Positions 32,808 through 42,456 of a stretch of 64,000 nucleotides of DNA are shown here, one piece after another. Position 1 is the first letter of the stretch. Each line of letters begins with the position of its first letter. Both the position numbers and the translations under genes were made by a program. This DNA is from Brucellaceae bacterium (GTDB taxonomy: Bacteria > Pseudomonadota > Alphaproteobacteria > Rhizobiales > Rhizobiaceae): NCBI GenBank assembly GCA_020637775.1, contig JACKJV010000001.1, positions 496,001 to 560,000 on the forward strand. Direction: 5' to 3'. A model generated the notes under the pieces. It saw nothing but the letters and a program-made list of their open reading frames with translations. It was not told the origin of the DNA and did no database searches.

Positions 32808-32851
32808 AAGCCACGCGCCAATTTGTCCCGGCGCGTGGCTTCTCTCTTTTT
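32808..32851 (+). terminator. Strong rho-independent terminator on the plus strand
   Basis: A perfect 12-bp stem, AAGCCACGCGCC with GGCGCGTGGCTT, encloses a 10-nt loop and is followed by CTCTCTTTTT. The U-tract is on the plus strand, but no plus-strand gene precedes it: both flanking genes (LuxR solo 2 and prfC) are on the minus strand. It could end an unannotated small RNA; on the minus strand it could be a weaker terminator of prfC. Confidence 0.7.
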
Positions 32852-32863
32852 GGAAAACGCGGT

Positions 32864-34450
32864 TCAGGCAGCCGCGCGCACCTGGTAGTCCTTGACCGCC
32901 TTGAATGTCACGGCCTTCCAGCGTTCCGCCTCATAGTTCAGCGAAAAGGCGTTCTGCGCCAGGAAGACCGGATCGCCATCCAGATCGCGGGCGATGTCGC
33001 CGCGATGGGCATCCATGAAACGCTGCAGTTCGCCCTTCTCCGCCTCCATCCAGCGGCAGACCGAGAAGCGGGCCGGCTCGAAATCCACCGGCAACTGGTA
33101 TTCCTGTTTCAGCCGTTCACGCAGCACGTCGATCTGCAGCGCGCCGACGACGCCGACGATGGAGGGCGAGCCGTCTTCGGGATTGAAAAGCTGCACCACG
33201 CCTTCCTCGGCCATCTGTTGCAGCGCCTCGTTCAGCTTCTTGCCCTTCATGGCGTCCATCAGGCGCACGCGGCGCAGGATTTCCGGCGCGAAGTTCGGCA
33301 CGCCATGGAACAGCAAATCCTCGCCTTCCGTCAGCGTGTCGCCGATGCGCAACGTGCCGTGGTTGGGAATGCCGACCACGTCGCCTGCCTTTGCCTCGTC
33401 GGCCAGCTGGCGCTGCGAGGCAAAGAAGAACTGCGGTGCCGACAGCGTGATCGGCTTGCCCGTGCGCACCAGCTTGGCCTTCATGCCACGCGACAGCGTG
33501 CCGGAGCAGACGCGCGCGAAGGCGATGCGGTCGCGGTGGTTGGGGTCCATGTTGGCCTGGATCTTGAACACGAAGGCGGTCATCCTGTCTTCGGTCGCCT
33601 CTACGCGGCGGATATCGGCCTCCTGGGCGCGCGGCGCAGGGCCGTAATCCACCAGCGCGTCGATCAGGTCGCGAACGCCGAAGTTCTTCAGCGCCGAGCC
33701 GAAATAGACCGGCGTCAGATGCCCTTCCCGAAAGGCCTGCCGGTCGAAGGGCTTGCAGGCCTCGCGGGCGAGATCCACTTCCTCGATGAAGGCATCGCGC
33801 TCGTTTTCCGGCAGCTTGCCGCTGGCGGCTTCGGCCTGCGGGCCGTTCACCGGCGTGCGCTCGACCTCGTCATCGGAGCCGCGCACGGCATTGCTGGCCA
33901 GTTCATAGGTTCCGCAAAAGGTCTTGGAGCGGCCGATCGGCCAGTTCACCGGCGCCGTGTCCAGCGCCAGTTTCTGTTCCACCTCGTCGAGGATCTCGAA
34001 CGGGTCGCGGCTTTCCCGGTCCATCTTGTTGACGAAAGTGACGATGGGAATATCGCGCAGCCGGCAGACCTCGAACAGTTTCAGCGTGCGCGGCTCGATG
34101 CCCTTGGCCGCGTCGATGACCATGACGGCCGAATCCACCGCCGAGAGCGTGCGGTAGGTATCGTCGGCGAAGTCCTCGTGGCCCGGCGTGTCGAGAAGGT
34201 TGAAGACGCAATCCTTGTATTCAAAGGTCATCACCGAGGTGACGACGGAAATGCCGCGCTCACGCTCGATCTTCATCCAGTCGGAGCGGCTTTGCACGCG
34301 GTTCTTCTTCGCCTTGACCTCGCCGGCAAGCTGGATGGCGCCACCGAAAAGCAGCAGCTTTTCCGTCAGCGTGGTCTTGCCCGCGTCCGGGTGGGCGATG
34401 ATCGCAAAGGTGCGGCGGCGTGCCACCGCCTGTTGGTTTGTCTCGGCCAT
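32864..34450 (-). CDS. prfC: Peptide chain release factor 3
   Basis: RF3 is a GTPase that recycles RF1/RF2 from the ribosome. The 528-residue protein has the G1 motif AHPDAGKTTL near residue 20, the switch segment RERGISVVTSVM, G3 LLDTPGHEDF and G4 FVNKMDRE, and the length matches bacterial RF3 rather than EF-G. It is a single-gene unit. Confidence 0.97.
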   Translation of the reverse strand: MAETNQQAVARRRTFAIIAHPDAGKTTLTEKLLLFGGAIQLAGEVKAKKNRVQSRSDWMKIERERGISVVTSVMTFEYKDCVFNLLDTPGHEDFADDTYRTLSAVDSAVMVIDAAKGIEPRTLKLFEVCRLRDIPIVTFVNKMDRESRDPFEILDEVEQKLALDTAPVNWPIGRSKTFCGTYELASNAVRGSDDEVERTPVNGPQAEAASGKLPENERDAFIEEVDLAREACKPFDRQAFREGHLTPVYFGSALKNFGVRDLIDALVDYGPAPRAQEADIRRVEATEDRMTAFVFKIQANMDPNHRDRIAFARVCSGTLSRGMKAKLVRTGKPITLSAPQFFFASQRQLADEAKAGDVVGIPNHGTLRIGDTLTEGEDLLFHGVPNFAPEILRRVRLMDAMKGKKLNEALQQMAEEGVVQLFNPEDGSPSIVGVVGALQIDVLRERLKQEYQLPVDFEPARFSVCRWMEAEKGELQRFMDAHRGDIARDLDGDPVFLAQNAFSLNYEAERWKAVTFKAVKDYQVRAAA

Positions 34451-34537
34451 GGGTGGGGATTATCCGGTCTCTCGATTGGCCGGGCTTTTAGCAATTCGAA
34501 GGCGCCATGCCAAATGCCAAATCGGACAAGGGGCCGA

Positions 34538-34710
34538 ACGCTCTTGACATGGATACCAAATCCCGGCGTCTGGCTTGAGGTGACGGAAGCCGGCGACTGG
34601 CCATGACCGATGCCTTCATGCCGGACGCGGCCAGACGCCAGCACGAGGAGATGGGCTTTCACGCCGGCTGGAACGCCGCCACCGATCAACTTGAGACGCG
34701 GGCGAATTAC
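34538..34710 (+). pseudogene. Remnant of an SRPBCC/AHSA1-domain protein
   Basis: Two frames carry consecutive pieces of one family. Up to 34603 one frame reads NPGVWLEVTEAGD, like the last strands of an AHSA1 domain; from 34603 another frame reads DAFMPDAARRQHEEMGFHAG and then WNAATDQLE, the typical C-terminal helix of these proteins. The link between them is lost through a deletion or frameshift near 34600, and no N-terminal domain is present upstream. It looks like a decayed fragment, not a working gene. Confidence 0.5.
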
Positions 34711-34727
34711 CCGCCGGCCGTTATGTC

Positions 34728-34940
34728 ATGGCGACACTTACCGGCCCGTATGACCGGCTTTACGATGCTTTCTGCATGGTGTCGGGCTGGCTGCGCGGCC
34801 GCGGGCTGAGCGTGGACGAGGTTTGCAGCTCCGGAAGCCGGTTTCCCGCTGCGCAGGCTGAAATCTACCGCATTACGGCGGTCGATTGCGATGACCCTGC
34901 TTTCTGGAAAACGGATCTCCTGCTGAAACTCACCGATTGA
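34728..34940 (+). CDS. Hypothetical 70-residue protein
   Basis: An open frame with ATG start reads MATLTGPYDRLYDAFCMVSG and ends in DPAFWKTDLLLKLTD. It has no clear ribosome site and no family I recognise. It follows a pseudogene fragment and may itself be a remnant. It is listed because nothing else explains this stretch before pncB. Confidence 0.3.
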   Translation: MATLTGPYDRLYDAFCMVSGWLRGRGLSVDEVCSSGSRFPAAQAEIYRITAVDCDDPAFWKTDLLLKLTD

Positions 34941-35009
34941 GCGCGCCCCCCTTGGCTTGCGCCCCGCCCTCGCCTAAGACTTCACGCTTGGCTCGGAGGA
35001 AGGGGCGCC

Positions 35010-36320
35010 ATGACTGGTACGACGACCGATATCGCCAAACGCGTCTATGACCACACGTGGAAGCTGGACCCCATCGTTCGCTCCCTGCTGGATACGGACT
35101 TCTACAAGCTGCTGATGCTGCAGATGATCTGGAAGATGCATCGTGACGTCCAGGTGCGGTTCTCGCTCATCAACCGCAAGCAGTCCGTGCGGCTGGCCGA
35201 CGAGATCGACGTCAACGAATTGCGCGAACAACTCGACCACGCCCGCTCCCTGACCCTGACGAAGAAGGAGATGATCTGGCTGGCTGGCAACACCTTCTAT
35301 GGCCGCAAGCAGATCTTCGAGCCGGAATTCCTGTCGTGGTTCGAGCATTTCCGGTTGCCGCCTTACGAGCTTGCCGTGCGTGACGGCCAGTTCGAGCTGG
35401 AATTCACCGGTTCCTGGGCCGAGACGACCATGTGGGAGATCCCGGCGCTCGCGATCATCAACGAGTTGCGCTCGCGAGCTGCGATGCGCGGCATGGGGCC
35501 CTTCGCGCTGGATGTGCTCTATGCCCGCGCCAAGGCCAAGATGTGGGAAAAGACGGAGCAACTGAAGCGCCTCCCGAACCTGCGCATATCCGATTTCGGC
35601 ACGCGCCGCCGTCACTCCTTCCTGTGGCAGCGCTGGTGCGTGCAGGCGCTTAAGGAAGGCATCGGCGACGCCTTCTCCGGCACCTCAAACGTGCTCCTTG
35701 CCATGGACAGCGATCTCGAAGCCGTCGGCACCAATGCCCATGAACTGCCCATGGTCTATGCCGCCCTGGCCGACACGGACGCGGAAAAACGCACCGCGCC
35801 CTATCGCGTCCTGGCAGACTGGAACAAGCTTTATGGCGGCAACCTGCTCATCGTCCTGCCCGACGCCTTCGGCACTGCCGCCTTCCTGCGGGATGCGCCA
35901 GACTGGGTGGCCGACTGGACCGGGTTTCGTCCGGACAGCGCCCCGCCGATCGAGGGCGGCGAGCGCATCGTCGAATGGTGGCGTGCGCATGGCCGTGACC
36001 CGAAGGAAAAAATCCTGATCTTTTCCGACGGGCTGGACACCGACACGATCATCAAGACCCATCGCCATTTCCATGGCCGCGTCCGCATGGCTTTCGGCTG
36101 GGGCACCAACCTGACCAATGATTTCAAGGATTGCGCGCCGCAGCGCAACGAACAGCTCAAGGCCATTTCGCTGGTCTGCAAGATCACCGAGGCGAATGGC
36201 AAGCCGGCTGTCAAACTGTCCGACAACCCGGAAAAGGCCACCGGCGACCGGCAGGTCATCAATGACTATATCCGCATTTTCGGCAGCGCCGAGCGCGTGT
36301 CCCACAAGGTCGAGGTGTGA
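35010..36320 (+). CDS. pncB: Nicotinate phosphoribosyltransferase
   Basis: PncB makes nicotinate mononucleotide from nicotinate and PRPP for NAD salvage. The 436-residue protein has the N-terminal [28 protein letters not shown] strand, [14 protein letters not shown] with the catalytic-loop histidine, GTSNVLLAM and the C-terminal [11 protein letters not shown]. Length matches the E. coli-type enzyme. Six bases separate its stop from the dut ATG. Confidence 0.96.
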   Translation: MTGTTTDIAKRVYDHTWKLDPIVRSLLDTDFYKLLMLQMIWKMHRDVQVRFSLINRKQSVRLADEIDVNELREQLDHARSLTLTKKEMIWLAGNTFYGRKQIFEPEFLSWFEHFRLPPYELAVRDGQFELEFTGSWAETTMWEIPALAIINELRSRAAMRGMGPFALDVLYARAKAKMWEKTEQLKRLPNLRISDFGTRRRHSFLWQRWCVQALKEGIGDAFSGTSNVLLAMDSDLEAVGTNAHELPMVYAALADTDAEKRTAPYRVLADWNKLYGGNLLIVLPDAFGTAAFLRDAPDWVADWTGFRPDSAPPIEGGERIVEWWRAHGRDPKEKILIFSDGLDTDTIIKTHRHFHGRVRMAFGWGTNLTNDFKDCAPQRNEQLKAISLVCKITEANGKPAVKLSDNPEKATGDRQVINDYIRIFGSAERVSHKVEV

Positions 36321-36325
36321 AAGCG

Positions 36326-36784
36326 ATGGTGCATCCCGTTGTCGGCGTGGTCCGCCTCCCGCATGGTCAAGGCATCGATTTGCCGGCTTATGAAACCGAT
36401 GGCGCTGCCGGAATGGATCTGCGCGCCGCCGTGCCGGCCGATACCCCGCTGACGCTTTCGCCGGGCGCGCGCGCGCTTGTGCCCACCGGGCTGGCGCTGG
36501 AAATTCCCGCCGGCTTCGAGGCGCAGGTGCGTCCCCGCTCCGGGCTTGCATTTCGCCATGGGGTCACCTGCCTCAACACACCGGGGACGATCGACAGCGA
36601 CTATCGTGGCGAGGTGAAGGTGCTGCTCGTCAATCTCGGCCAGGATCCCTTCACCATCGAGCGGAACATGCGCATCGCCCAGATGGTCGTCACACCGGTC
36701 ACGCGCGCGGTGCTTGAGGAACGCACCCATCTTGGAGACACGGCGCGCGGCGCCGGGGGCTTCGGCTCCACGGGCACGAACTGA
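36326..36784 (+). CDS. dut: Deoxyuridine 5'-triphosphate nucleotidohydrolase
   Basis: Dut hydrolyses dUTP to dUMP and pyrophosphate, keeping uracil out of DNA. The 152-residue protein shows all five trimeric dUTPase motifs: [36 protein letters not shown] and the C-terminal GAGGFGSTG. The ATG at 36326 follows GAGGTG by eight bases; a GTG at 36317 overlapping the pncB stop would add three residues. Confidence 0.96.
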   Translation: MVHPVVGVVRLPHGQGIDLPAYETDGAAGMDLRAAVPADTPLTLSPGARALVPTGLALEIPAGFEAQVRPRSGLAFRHGVTCLNTPGTIDSDYRGEVKVLLVNLGQDPFTIERNMRIAQMVVTPVTRAVLEERTHLGDTARGAGGFGSTGTN

Positions 36785-36785
36785 C

Positions 36786-37802
36786 ATGGCGGCCGCGCTT
36801 GCCGTTACCGACATGCATACCGGCGGCGAGCCGGTTCGCATCATCACCGGCGGCTGGCCGGATGTGCCGGGTGCAACCATCCTCGACAAGCGCGCCCATG
36901 CCATGGCGCAGCAGGATCATCTGCGCAGGCAACTGATGTGGGAGCCGCGCGGCCATTTCGACATGTATGGCGTGCTGCCCGTGAAACCCTCCGTGCCGGG
37001 CGCGGTTCTGGGCGTCCTGTTCATGCACAATGCCGGCTGGTCCACCATGTGCGGCCATGCAACGATTGCGCTGGGCCGCTGGTGCATCGATCAGGGCATG
37101 GTTGCCATCAGCGCGCCGGTCACGCGCTTCGTCATCGAGTGCCCCTGCGGCCCGGTGGCCGTCTCTGTCGCCATCGAGGACGGCCGGCCCGGCGCCGTCG
37201 CCTTCGAAAGCGTGCCGGCCTTCGCCGCAGCACTGGACCAGACCGTCGAAATCGATTGGCCCGGCGGCGAACGCTTCTCCGCACGCTATGATCTTGCCTA
37301 TGGCGGGGCTTTCTACGCGGTCGCCGATGCCGCGCAGTTCGGCCTTGCATTCGGCCGCGATCCGGCCGCACGTTTCATCGATACGGCTGCCCGCGTCACG
37401 GATGCGCTGCGCGCCTCTGCCGCGATCAGCCATCCGGACGACCCGCGCCTCGGCTTTCTCTATGGCACGATCCTGACCGATGGCCACGATGCGTGGTCGC
37501 CGGAACCGACGCGCAACATCTGCGTCTTTGCCGAACGCCAGGTGGACCGCTCGCCCACGGGCTCAGGCGTCACCGCGCGTCTTGCGCTCATGCATGCCCG
37601 CGGCCTGATACGACCCGGCCAACAGCGCATCTTCGAAAGCGTGACCGGCTCCCGCTTCACCGGCGAAATAGCTGCACTGGAGCGCAATGCCGCCGGCGAA
37701 ACCATCATTGCCCGCGTCTCCGGCCGCGCGCACTATACGGGCAAGGCGGAATTCATCGTGGAAGAGGATGATCCCCTGCGCGGCGGATTTCTCGTCCGGT
37801 AG
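36786..37802 (+). CDS. Trans-3-hydroxy-L-proline dehydratase (proline racemase family)
   Basis: The 338-residue protein is a proline racemase-fold enzyme. The first catalytic residue is Cys89 in TMCGHATIALG; the second position, Cys in racemases and epimerases, is Thr258 in DRSPTGSGVTAR. The Cys/Thr pair is the mark of trans-3-hydroxy-L-proline dehydratase, which forms pyrroline-2-carboxylate. It follows dut by one base. No other hydroxyproline gene is visible, so it may act in salvage of collagen-derived 3-hydroxyproline. Calling it proline racemase would be wrong. Confidence 0.88.
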   Translation: MAAALAVTDMHTGGEPVRIITGGWPDVPGATILDKRAHAMAQQDHLRRQLMWEPRGHFDMYGVLPVKPSVPGAVLGVLFMHNAGWSTMCGHATIALGRWCIDQGMVAISAPVTRFVIECPCGPVAVSVAIEDGRPGAVAFESVPAFAAALDQTVEIDWPGGERFSARYDLAYGGAFYAVADAAQFGLAFGRDPAARFIDTAARVTDALRASAAISHPDDPRLGFLYGTILTDGHDAWSPEPTRNICVFAERQVDRSPTGSGVTARLALMHARGLIRPGQQRIFESVTGSRFTGEIAALERNAAGETIIARVSGRAHYTGKAEFIVEEDDPLRGGFLVR

Positions 37803-37931
37803 AAGAGATTTCCTGAAATTCCCCATATTCGGGAATGGATTTTCCTTCACTGGACAAGCCATGCGTGCCGGGCACTCGCCTTTGCCGCGCCATGCGCCTA
37901 GGCTGGCAATGAATGCATCCGGAGGAAACCC

Positions 37932-38894
37932 ATGTCAGACAGGACGCAAGGCCGCGGCCGCATCTACGATTCGATCACCCAGACCATCGGCAATACGCCG
38001 CTGGTCCGCCTGCCGAAATTCGCCGCCGAGACGGGCATCAAGGCCGATCTCCTGGCCAAGCTCGAATTCTTCAATCCGATCGCCTCTGTGAAGGACCGGA
38101 TCGGCGTCGCCATGATCGAGGCGATGGAAGCAGACGGCCGCATCGCCCCGGGCAAGACGGTTCTGGTCGAACCGACCTCGGGCAATACCGGCATTGCGCT
38201 GGCCTTCGCCGCCGCCGCCAAGGGGTACCGGCTGATCCTGACCATGCCGGAAACGATGAGCATCGAACGGCGCAAGATGCTCGCCCTTTTCGGTGCGGAA
38301 CTGGTGCTGACCGAAGGGCCGAAAGGCATGAAGGGCGCCATTGCCAAGGCAGAGGAACTGGCCGCTGCCCTGCCGGATGCGGTCATTCCGCAGCAGTTCG
38401 AAAACCCGGCCAACCCGGACATCCATCGCCGCACCACCGCCGAGGAAATCTGGAACGACACCGCCGGCGGCGTGGATATCTTCATCTCCGGCATCGGCAC
38501 CGGCGGTACCATTACCGGGGCCGGCCAGGTCCTGAAGAGCCGCAAGCCGGGGCTGAAGGTTGTCGCTGTCGAACCGGTGGACTCGCCCGTCCTGTCGGGC
38601 GGCCAGCCCGGCCCGCACAAGATCCAGGGCATTGGCGCCGGTTTCGCGCCCGGCGTGCTGGACCGCGACGTCTATGATGAAGTGGTCACGGTCTCCAATG
38701 ACAAGGCGTTCGAGAATGCCCGCCTCGTCGCTCGGCTGGAAGGCGTGCCGGTCGGCATTTCCTCAGGCGCCGCGCTCACCGCCGCCATCGAGGTCGGATC
38801 ACGCCCGGAGAACGCAGGCAAGCAGATGGTCGTGATCATTCCATCCTTCGCCGAGCGCTACCTGTCGACCGCATTGTTCGAGGGGCTTGCCTGA
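37932..38894 (+). CDS. cysK: Cysteine synthase A (O-acetylserine sulfhydrylase)
   Basis: CysK makes cysteine from O-acetylserine and sulfide with PLP. The 320-residue protein has the PLP lysine in NPIASVKDR, the asparagine loop [11 protein letters not shown], and the phosphate-binding [10 protein letters not shown]. An inverted repeat, ATTCCC/GGGAAT at 37818-37836, lies in the gap before it and could be an operator or a weak terminator of the previous gene. Confidence 0.96.
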   Translation: MSDRTQGRGRIYDSITQTIGNTPLVRLPKFAAETGIKADLLAKLEFFNPIASVKDRIGVAMIEAMEADGRIAPGKTVLVEPTSGNTGIALAFAAAAKGYRLILTMPETMSIERRKMLALFGAELVLTEGPKGMKGAIAKAEELAAALPDAVIPQQFENPANPDIHRRTTAEEIWNDTAGGVDIFISGIGTGGTITGAGQVLKSRKPGLKVVAVEPVDSPVLSGGQPGPHKIQGIGAGFAPGVLDRDVYDEVVTVSNDKAFENARLVARLEGVPVGISSGAALTAAIEVGSRPENAGKQMVVIIPSFAERYLSTALFEGLA

Positions 38895-38914
38895 TCCCTG
38901 GCCGAGAGCCGGAA

Positions 38915-38947
38915 CAAAAAACGGCCCGCTGCCTTGGCGGGGCCGTT
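38915..38947 (-). terminator. Rho-independent terminator on the minus strand
   Basis: Read on the minus strand, a GC-rich stem (ACGGCCCCGC with GCGGGCCGT, one bulge) is followed by TTTTTTG. It lies 40 bp after the end of the small minus-strand frame at 38987-39145, supporting transcription of that strand. On the plus strand it also sits just after cysK but lacks a U-tract there. Confidence 0.7.
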
Positions 38948-38986
38948 CCCGATCCTCTTCAAGCACAGGCCTGACGGCCCGTTGGC

Positions 38987-39145
38987 TCAGAACTGCATCG
39001 TGCCGTGCAACTCGCCCGTCTTCTGGCGGCGCTTGGCACAGGCCGGACCGGGGCCGCGCATGTAGTGGCGTTCCGGCTGATAGCTGGGCCAGACAAATTC
39101 GAACAAGGCCGCGCTTGAGCGGCGGATGGCGCGTGGCAGGTCCAT
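38987..39145 (-). CDS. Small conserved-looking protein of unknown function
   Basis: The 52-residue frame starts MDLPRAIRRSSAALFEFVWP and continues SYQPERHYMRGPGPACAKRR. A strong minus-strand terminator follows it and no other gene accounts for the 380 bp between cysK and the TRAP genes. The basic, Trp/Tyr-containing sequence resembles short unannotated rhizobial proteins I recall only vaguely. Treat as hypothetical. Confidence 0.45.
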   Translation of the reverse strand: MDLPRAIRRSSAALFEFVWPSYQPERHYMRGPGPACAKRRQKTGELHGTMQF

Positions 39146-39275
39146 CGCCTCGTCTCCGGGATGCAAGGCGCGTGGCACCTGATGCCTCTCGCGCCGGGAA
39201 AATCGTGATTGTCAGAAGGATTGCACAAAGAAGTGAATCCTTGCTGAACGAATCCCGGTTCACGCACGAATTTTC

Positions 39276-40661
39276 CTAGCCCAGCACCAGCCGCGGCAAC
39301 CAGAGCACGATCTGCGGGAAGGCGATGAGCACACCCACCGTCACCACGTCGGCGATGAAGAAGGGCGAGGCCCCGCGAAACACGTCCTGAACCGAGATGT
39401 CAGGCCGAACGCCGGCCACCACGAAACAATTGAGCCCGATGGGCGGCGTGATCAGGCACAATTCCGCCATCTTGACCACGATGATGCCGAACCAGACGGC
39501 GCATTCCGGCCCGCTCATGCCCAGGGCCGAAGCTGCCGCAGTGACGCTTTCACCGCCATTGAGCGCCATGACCGCCGGAAAGGTGACCGGCAGGGTGAGG
39601 ATCAGCATGCCGATCGCATCCATGAACATGCCCAGGATGACATAGGCCAGCAGGATGAACATCAGCGTCAGCATGGGTGGCTGATGCAGCGATGCGATCC
39701 AGTCGGCAAAGGCTTCCGGCAGGTTGGCGAAGCCCAGATAGCGCACGTAGATAAGAACGCCCCAGATCATGGTGAAGATCATCGCCGTCAGCTTGGCGGT
39801 TTCCGCCAGCGCGCTTTTCAGGTTGCCCCAGCGCATGCCCTTGTAGAGCGCCATCACGAGCACGATGAAGGCCCCCAGCGCGCCTGCTTCGGTGGGGGTG
39901 CCCCAGCCGAAATAGATGCAGTAGATGATGATGGCCACCACGGCGAAGATGGGCAGCGCGCCCGGCACCGTCTCGAAGCGCTGCTTCCAGGTATAGCCGC
40001 GCACGGGTGGCCCCAGCGTCTTGCGCCATTTGGCAAGGCCAACGATCAGCGCGGCATAGATGATTGCCGAGACGAGGCCCGGCAGGAAGCCCGCCATCAG
40101 CAATTGCCCGACGCTGGATTCGGTGATGATGGCATAGATGACCAGGATGGCGGAGGGCGGGATCAGGGAGGCCAGCGTGCCGCCAGCCGCCACGACGCCC
40201 GCCGCGAAACGCCGGTCGTAATTCAGCTTCAGCATTTCCGGGATGGCAATGCGCGCGAACACGGCAGAGGTGGCGACCGACGCGCCGGACACGGCGGCGA
40301 AACCGGCCGTGGCGAACACCGTGGCCACGCCAAGGCCGCCCGGCAGCCAGCCTACCCAGCGCTTGGCCGCCTCGAACAGCGCCCGCGTGAGCCCCGCATA
40401 ATAGGCAAGATAGCCGATCAGGATGAAGGTCGGGATGAGCGCCAGCACGTGGCTGGCCGTCTTGGAATGGGGAATCTGGCCGGAAATCTTGACCGCGGTC
40501 ATGAAGCCGCGCGCAAGCCCCTGGTTCTTGTCGATGGCGAAGATGACGAACAGGCCGAGAAAGCCGATCAGGGCCGTGGCGAAAGCCACGCGCATGCCCA
40601 TCAGCACGAGGATGATGAGAAGACCGGAAAGGGCGATGGCAACTTCGATGGTCGTGGTCAT
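39276..40661 (-). CDS. dctM: TRAP transporter large permease (DctM)
   Basis: The 461-residue inner-membrane protein has about twelve hydrophobic segments and the DctM signatures SGASVATSAVFARIAIPEM near residue 124 and GGTLASLIPPS near 160, and GMFMDAIGMLILTLPV late. DctM is the ion-coupled channel of tripartite ATP-independent periplasmic transporters. It overlaps the small-permease gene by four bases and ends the dctP-dctQ-dctM operon. Confidence 0.95.
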   Translation of the reverse strand: MTTTIEVAIALSGLLIILVLMGMRVAFATALIGFLGLFVIFAIDKNQGLARGFMTAVKISGQIPHSKTASHVLALIPTFILIGYLAYYAGLTRALFEAAKRWVGWLPGGLGVATVFATAGFAAVSGASVATSAVFARIAIPEMLKLNYDRRFAAGVVAAGGTLASLIPPSAILVIYAIITESSVGQLLMAGFLPGLVSAIIYAALIVGLAKWRKTLGPPVRGYTWKQRFETVPGALPIFAVVAIIIYCIYFGWGTPTEAGALGAFIVLVMALYKGMRWGNLKSALAETAKLTAMIFTMIWGVLIYVRYLGFANLPEAFADWIASLHQPPMLTLMFILLAYVILGMFMDAIGMLILTLPVTFPAVMALNGGESVTAAASALGMSGPECAVWFGIIVVKMAELCLITPPIGLNCFVVAGVRPDISVQDVFRGASPFFIADVVTVGVLIAFPQIVLWLPRLVLG

Positions 40662-41281
40662 CGCTGCGCCTCGTCTTCCAGGCCGGAGACCGTCTCCGCC
40701 TCATGCGCGGCCTGGCTGGCCGCATCCTCGATCAGCGGCACGGCCACGGGCTCGTCCTCGCCCGTGCGCACCGCCCGCCCATAGGCCCATAACTGCAACC
40801 CGAGCCGCACCGCCAGAATGGCAAGGCAAATGGGCACGACGATCTTCACCGGCCAGGTGGGCAGACGGATGTCGCCGGTGGAATCGCCGAAATTGAGCGC
40901 CCGCATGGCATGATCCCAGGAGCCGTAGATCAGCACGAGCGTAATCAGCATGATGCCGAGAATGCCGATGAACTCGGCGATCCACAGGGCCCGGCCTTTC
41001 AGCCTGGAAACCAGCAGATCCATTCGAATATGGCCGCCGAGCCGCTGCGTGAAGGAAATGCCGAGAAACGCCATCAGCGGCACGGCCGAGATCATCCAGT
41101 CGATATAGCCCGGTACCGGCCAGTTGAAGAACTTGCGCAACAGGATATTGGCCACCGACAGCAGCATCACCGTCAGGATGACGAGACCGGCCACCAGATT
41201 GAGTCCGCTTTCCAGCTTGAACAGCGCGCGGTCAGCCCGGCTGGCCGCCGAACCATCCTCGCGCACATTGCCCGTCGACAT
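40658..41281 (-). CDS. dctQ: TRAP transporter small permease (DctQ)
   Basis: The 207-residue protein has four hydrophobic helices and the DctQ core (VANILLRKFFNWPVPGYIDW, then GGHIRMDLL). It is the small membrane subunit that pairs with DctM. It carries an acidic C-terminal tail after the last helix. It lies 81 bp downstream of the binding-protein gene. Confidence 0.93.
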   Translation of the reverse strand: MSTGNVREDGSAASRADRALFKLESGLNLVAGLVILTVMLLSVANILLRKFFNWPVPGYIDWMISAVPLMAFLGISFTQRLGGHIRMDLLVSRLKGRALWIAEFIGILGIMLITLVLIYGSWDHAMRALNFGDSTGDIRLPTWPVKIVVPICLAILAVRLGLQLWAYGRAVRTGEDEPVAVPLIEDAASQAAHEAETVSGLEDEAQR

Positions 41282-41362
41282 GCGGCACCCCTCCTTGCGA
41301 GTCGAATACGAACCGCGGCGCCCGGCCAGGCGCCGCGATGGAGTGACAGGCCTTGCGGCCGT

Positions 41363-42373
41363 TTACATGTCCTTCGTTTCCTCGACGGTCTTCAGCGTGA
41401 AGTCGTAAAGCTCCTGCGCGGGCAGGCCGGCCCCGGCATTGGCCTTGATCCACTCGTCACGCACCGGCGCTGCCGCCTCCTTGATCGCCCCGATCACATC
41501 GTCGGAAAGGGTGATTTCCTCGATTCCCTTTTCCTTCAGCAGCGGTCCCCACTTCTCGTAGACCACGTCATAGGCGTCGTAATAGGCTTCCATCGCTTCG
41601 GGAACCGACGACATCAGCGCCTCGCGTTCCTCATCCGATAGGGCCGCCAGCGCATCGTTGTTGACGACAACCGGACAGTTCACCGAACCGGGATTGAGGT
41701 TGGTCGTCCACCATTTCGCGATATCGGTCGTGCGGAAGGACATGTGCGCGTGCGGCGCGAAGGCCACCGCGTCCACGACGCCCGATTCCAGCGCATTGTA
41801 GGCTTCTGCCGACGTAACCGAAGTGGGAACCGAGCCGATCTTCTCGAAGGCATTGCCCATGCCGCCCGTGGCACGCACGCGCAGGCCATCGAAGTCCTCC
41901 AGCGTTTTCGGCGGCTCGCCCACGCCGGCCAGATTGTATTGCGGCAGCGGCGAGGCCATCAGGATGGTTGCGTTCCAGCGCGCCAGATCCTGGACAACAG
42001 CCGGGTGCTTGTACAGCGCCTCGTCCAGCGCCCCTTCCTGGCGCAGCGTCTGGACACCGATGAACGGCAGGTCGAGGACCATCAGCGTGGGATTCTTGTC
42101 CGGATGATAGGCGGCGCAGAATTGCGCCATCTCGAAGGCGCCAATGGAAATGCCGTCGAGGTTTTCGCGGTTCTTCGACAAGCCGCCATAGGAGATGTTC
42201 ATGGTGAAGCCGCCGCCGGTCTTTTCCGAAACCAGATCGGCCAGCTTGTGGATGTGTTCGGTAAAGGCGCGGCGCTTGCCCCAGACAGAGACGTTCCATT
42301 CCGTTGCCATCGCCTCGGCGGCGAAACCGAATGCCACCGTTGAAAGCAGGGCTGTCGCCAGTATCCTCTTCAT
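41363..42373 (-). CDS. dctP: TRAP transporter substrate-binding protein (DctP)
   Basis: The 336-residue periplasmic protein has a signal peptide (MKRILATALLSTVAFGFAAEA) and a DctP fold with the carboxylate-binding arginine in LRVRATGG and the following SVPTSVTSAEAYNALESGVVD segments. The ATG at 42373 is preceded by GGGAGGAGATCAGC, an unusually good ribosome site. The ligand, probably an organic acid, cannot be named. First gene of the TRAP operon. Confidence 0.94.
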   Translation of the reverse strand: MKRILATALLSTVAFGFAAEAMATEWNVSVWGKRRAFTEHIHKLADLVSEKTGGGFTMNISYGGLSKNRENLDGISIGAFEMAQFCAAYHPDKNPTLMVLDLPFIGVQTLRQEGALDEALYKHPAVVQDLARWNATILMASPLPQYNLAGVGEPPKTLEDFDGLRVRATGGMGNAFEKIGSVPTSVTSAEAYNALESGVVDAVAFAPHAHMSFRTTDIAKWWTTNLNPGSVNCPVVVNNDALAALSDEEREALMSSVPEAMEAYYDAYDVVYEKWGPLLKEKGIEEITLSDDVIGAIKEAAAPVRDEWIKANAGAGLPAQELYDFTLKTVEETKDM

Positions 42374-42456
42374 GCTGATCTCCTCCCGTGTCACAGCTTC
42401 TTCTTCTGGAGGGGCAAGCGTAACCGCCTGACCCGAAAGGGCAAGTCTTTTGTCCT

